Both the position numbers and the translations under genes were made by a program. This document shows, piece by piece, positions 5,985 through 7,253 of a stretch of DNA of 7,253 bases. Location: NCBI GenBank assembly GCA_003542015.1, contig DPLL01000251.1:131-7383 (forward strand), in the 5' to 3' direction. Below the pieces are notes generated by a model that did no database searches, was not told the DNA's origin, and saw only the letters and a list, made by a program, of their open reading frames with translations. This DNA is from Microcoleaceae cyanobacterium UBA9251. Its GTDB lineage: Bacteria; Cyanobacteriota; Cyanobacteriia; Cyanobacteriales; Microcoleaceae. The first letter of the stretch is position 1. Each line of letters starts with the position of its first letter.

Positions 5985-6599
5985 ATGCGTTCTTTTTGGT
6001 CTGAACCTTTTTTGTGGATTCACCTGGCTGGGGTGGCGGCACTGCCGATTTTCCTGGGACTGTGCTTGCTGGGACTGGCAGTGGGTTCTCCGCTACTCCC
6101 TGTGTGGGTAGAACTATTTTTAGTTGGGGCGATCGGTATTGCCCCTGTGCTGTGGATGCAGTGGTTTCGCCCTTTTTACATTTTTAGTATTTTAGTGGTG
6201 GCGGTGAAACCGCAGAATTTAACGAATGGACAGCAGCGGATTCTTGCTGGGTTTAAATCTCGCTTAAATAAGGGATTAGCTCTGTTTGTGGCTGTTTTGC
6301 TGGCAGTAATTTTGTGGCAACTATACCGATTTGCTCCCCTGGCTGCTGGAGTGGCTCCGTTTCCTCCTCAATGGCGATTCGCTGGTTTGTTTTTGGCTGC
6401 TTTAGCTTTTCTCGCTAGCAATTTGTTCTTGCAGGTGCCTGTGAGTGTCATGGCTGTTTTGCTGATGCCGGAATCAGAATTTGCAGCTACAAAGCCTGAT
6501 GTTTTAGAGAAAATTGGGCTGGATTTTACGATCGCAGGCTGGCAAGTCGATCGAATTTTGCCGAATTTTGTCGGCGAGATCAAAGAAGACGGAAGGTAG
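5985..6599 (+). CDS. Multi-pass membrane protein, cyanobacterial 'low-complexity tail membrane protein' type
   Basis: The 204-residue product begins MRSFWSEPFLWIHLAGVAALP. Hydrophobic segments lie near 10-33, 37-58, 62-74, 94-113 and 129-157, predicting four or five membrane passes. The conserved-looking core WMQWFRPFYIFSILVVAVKP (about 58-77) and the N-terminus resemble, from memory, a cyanobacterial family annotated 'low-complexity tail membrane protein', whose function is unknown. Here the last 50 residues (ESEFAATKPDVLEKIGLDFTIAGW onwards) are a short, ordinary soluble tail ending EIKEDGR. I see no long repetitive tail, and no obvious continuation after the TAG. No signal peptide beyond the first membrane segment and no catalytic motif are evident. 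The start codon has no Shine-Dalgarno, only the TTCTTCC repeat. An alternative start further in would cut into the first conserved segment. Location should be the inner (or thylakoid) membrane. Confidence 0.85.
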   Translation: MRSFWSEPFLWIHLAGVAALPIFLGLCLLGLAVGSPLLPVWVELFLVGAIGIAPVLWMQWFRPFYIFSILVVAVKPQNLTNGQQRILAGFKSRLNKGLALFVAVLLAVILWQLYRFAPLAAGVAPFPPQWRFAGLFLAALAFLASNLFLQVPVSVMAVLLMPESEFAATKPDVLEKIGLDFTIAGWQVDRILPNFVGEIKEDGR

Positions 6600-6638
6600 A
6601 AGGGGAAATTGTATTTAAAGATACTGCGTATTTGAGGG

Positions 6639-6655
6639 AATTGTGCTGAACAATT
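6639..6655. repeat. Small inverted repeat after the membrane-protein gene
   Basis: AATTGT (6639-6644) and ACAATT (6650-6655) form a 6-bp AT-rich stem with a 5-base loop. No T-run follows, so it is a poor terminator. The surrounding 6600-6750 is AT-rich and contains no gene. Confidence 0.3.
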
Positions 6656-6735
6656 AATACCTATTCCGCAAGTAGTAATTGAGATGATTAATATTTAATA
6701 TTGAATTTTTAATCACAGGTTATTTGTATTTTTTA

Positions 6736-6764
6736 TTGGCTATTCCCAGAGGAGAATATATAAT
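6736..6764 (+). promoter_or_regulatory. Sigma-70-type promoter for the small protein gene
   Basis: A perfect -10 box TATAAT (6759-6764) is preceded, after a 17-base spacer, by TTGGCT (6736-6741), which matches the -35 consensus at four of six positions. Transcription would start near 6771, giving a leader of roughly 53 bases before the ATG at 6824. Confidence 0.65.
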
Positions 6765-6769
6765 ATGAA

Positions 6770-6809
6770 GTGTCCAGGTAAGATTTAAATCCTCATAGGG
6801 GATTAAAAC
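6770..6809 (+). promoter_or_regulatory. Leader hairpin resembling a single CRISPR repeat
   Basis: Within the predicted 5' leader, AATCCTC (6788-6794) pairs with GGGGATT (6798-6804) around a 3-base loop (one G-T pair). ATTAAAAC follows to 6809. The layout (GT...CC near the start, an A/T-rich stretch, a small stem, and an ending close to GGATTGAAAC) resembles cyanobacterial CRISPR repeats of about 37 bases. Only one copy exists and no cas gene is in the window, so it is not an array. The stem ends six bases before the GAGGT ribosome site at 6811-6815 and could influence translation. Confidence 0.4.
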
Positions 6810-6823
6810 AGAGGTAGAAAAAT

Positions 6824-7048
6824 ATGGCGAATTCACGAACGATCGCACCAGAACCTCAAGCCGCAGAGCCGATCGATCTTAAGGAAGATTCTCAAATCTG
6901 GGCCAGTCTCAAAAAAGCGATCGGTGCCAGTTCGGGATTTCAACGCTGGCAGCTAGAACTCAATTTTGAGAGTCAGCAGGCTCCGGTCAGCATCGACCAG
7001 CAGGTTCGCTCCTATCTGCGGGAAACTTTAGAAACTTTGGCTTACTGA
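6824..7048 (+). CDS. Small conserved-type cyanobacterial protein, function unknown
   Basis: A 74-residue soluble product with no membrane segment, signal peptide or cysteine. Residues 1-20 are Pro/Ala/Glu-rich and probably flexible. The core from IWASLKKAIGASSGFQRWQL to the end (SYLRETLETLAY) looks like a compact mixed alpha/beta or helical domain with a strongly helical C-terminus. It resembles short hypothetical proteins common in cyanobacteria, but I do not know a function and propose none. The start is well supported: GAGGT at 6811-6815 lies 8 bases before the ATG, and a good promoter lies at 6736-6764, so it is probably monocistronic. Codon use is similar to that of neighbouring genes. 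Confidence 0.85.
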   Translation: MANSRTIAPEPQAAEPIDLKEDSQIWASLKKAIGASSGFQRWQLELNFESQQAPVSIDQQVRSYLRETLETLAY

Positions 7049-7095
7049 GTGCAGCCAGACCAGAACCTGTAACAGTTTGTAAATTTTACCCCCCA

Positions 7096-7107
7096 ATTGG
7101 GCCCAAT
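7096..7107. repeat. 12-bp palindrome ATTGGGCCCAAT
   Basis: This is a perfect inverted repeat without spacer, 48 bases after the stop of the small gene and flanked by C-runs (CCCCCC before, CCCC after). It is too tight for a stable RNA hairpin. A DNA-binding site or chance are both possible. Confidence 0.4.
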
Positions 7108-7204
7108 CCCCTTCAATATGCGATCGTGAGTGCGTAACTTCGGAACTCAAATTGCAGGGGAGAATATTTCTGCTTACTGAGTCTTGACCAAAAAATTGGG
7201 ATAC

Positions 7205-7232
7205 AAGCCCCGTCCTTTGAGGACGGCTTTTT
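7205..7232 (+). terminator. Terminator-like hairpin with T-run at the right edge
   Basis: CCGTCC (7210-7215) pairs with GGACGG (7221-7226) around TTTGA. The outer AAG...CTT can extend the stem past a two-base bulge, and five Ts follow (7228-7232). It works for left-to-right transcripts, presumably the small gene ending at 7048. Similar GC-rich hairpins occur near ends of IS200/IS605-type elements in cyanobacteria, but no transposase is in view, so terminator is the simpler call. Confidence 0.7.
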
Positions 7233-7253
7233 GCTAGAATACAGATAGTCGCC

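Noticed and set aside
6765..6788. Seven-codon mini-ORF MKCPGKI with GAGGAG upstream
   Set aside because: Its ATG overlaps the TATAAT -10 box and its ribosome site lies upstream of the expected transcription start, so it would not be on the mRNA made from that promoter.
6770..6809. A true CRISPR array
   Set aside because: Only one repeat-like unit exists, there are no spacers or second copy, and no cas genes are in the window.
7190..7253. End of an IS200/IS605-type mobile element
   Set aside because: The GC-rich hairpin is suggestive, but there is no transposase or TnpB reading frame here and the T-run fits a plain terminator. Sequence beyond the right edge would be needed.

Overview
The window is a piece of a cyanobacterial chromosome carrying the conserved transcription/translation cluster (rimP end)-nusA-ylxR-infB, followed by two small lineage-type genes. 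The cyanobacterial assignment rests on three things: the NusA, YlxR and IF-2 sequences read like cyanobacterial members of their families; five copies of the palindrome GCGATCGC (HIP1) occur at 1764, 3229, 3319, 5051 and 5164; and there are heptanucleotide tandem repeats of the STRR type seen in filamentous cyanobacteria. A filamentous, Oscillatoriales/Microcoleus-like host is my inference, not something proven here.

Layout: 1-37 is the probable tail of rimP. 38-171 is a spacer with a 14-bp palindrome and a degenerate 7-bp repeat array, ending in a good Shine-Dalgarno for nusA. nusA fills 172-1455. A 126-base C-rich spacer with a purine/pyrimidine hairpin leads to ylxR (1582-1827). Then comes an unusually long spacer of 888 bases (1828-2715) before infB. 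Its left part holds, on the minus strand and in a single reading frame, several protein-like stretches broken by stop codons, possibly a decayed gene, and a duplicated 14-bp GC-rich motif. infB (2716-5883) encodes a long 1055-residue IF-2 with all G motifs and ends in a clear rho-independent terminator. Next are a TTCTTCC heptamer array, a 204-residue multi-pass membrane protein gene (5985-6599), an AT-rich spacer with a good sigma-70-type promoter, and a 74-residue small protein gene (6824-7048). The 5' leader of this last gene contains a single element resembling a cyanobacterial CRISPR repeat. The window closes with a second terminator-like hairpin (7205-7232).

Function: RimP (30S maturation), NusA (elongation, pausing, termination and antitermination), YlxR (small RNA-binding protein) and IF-2 (initiator tRNA delivery) couple ribosome assembly, transcription and translation initiation. 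All run left to right and are probably co-transcribed at least in part. The long ylxR-infB gap leaves room for a separate infB promoter, which I could not place with confidence. The two downstream genes lie beyond a terminator and form separate units.

The window is mostly ordinary housekeeping DNA. I did not find a convincing new multi-gene system. The parts worth a second look are the 1828-2715 gap, the solo CRISPR-repeat-like leader at 6770-6809, the STRR arrays, and the Cys-rich CCxCC variant of YlxR.
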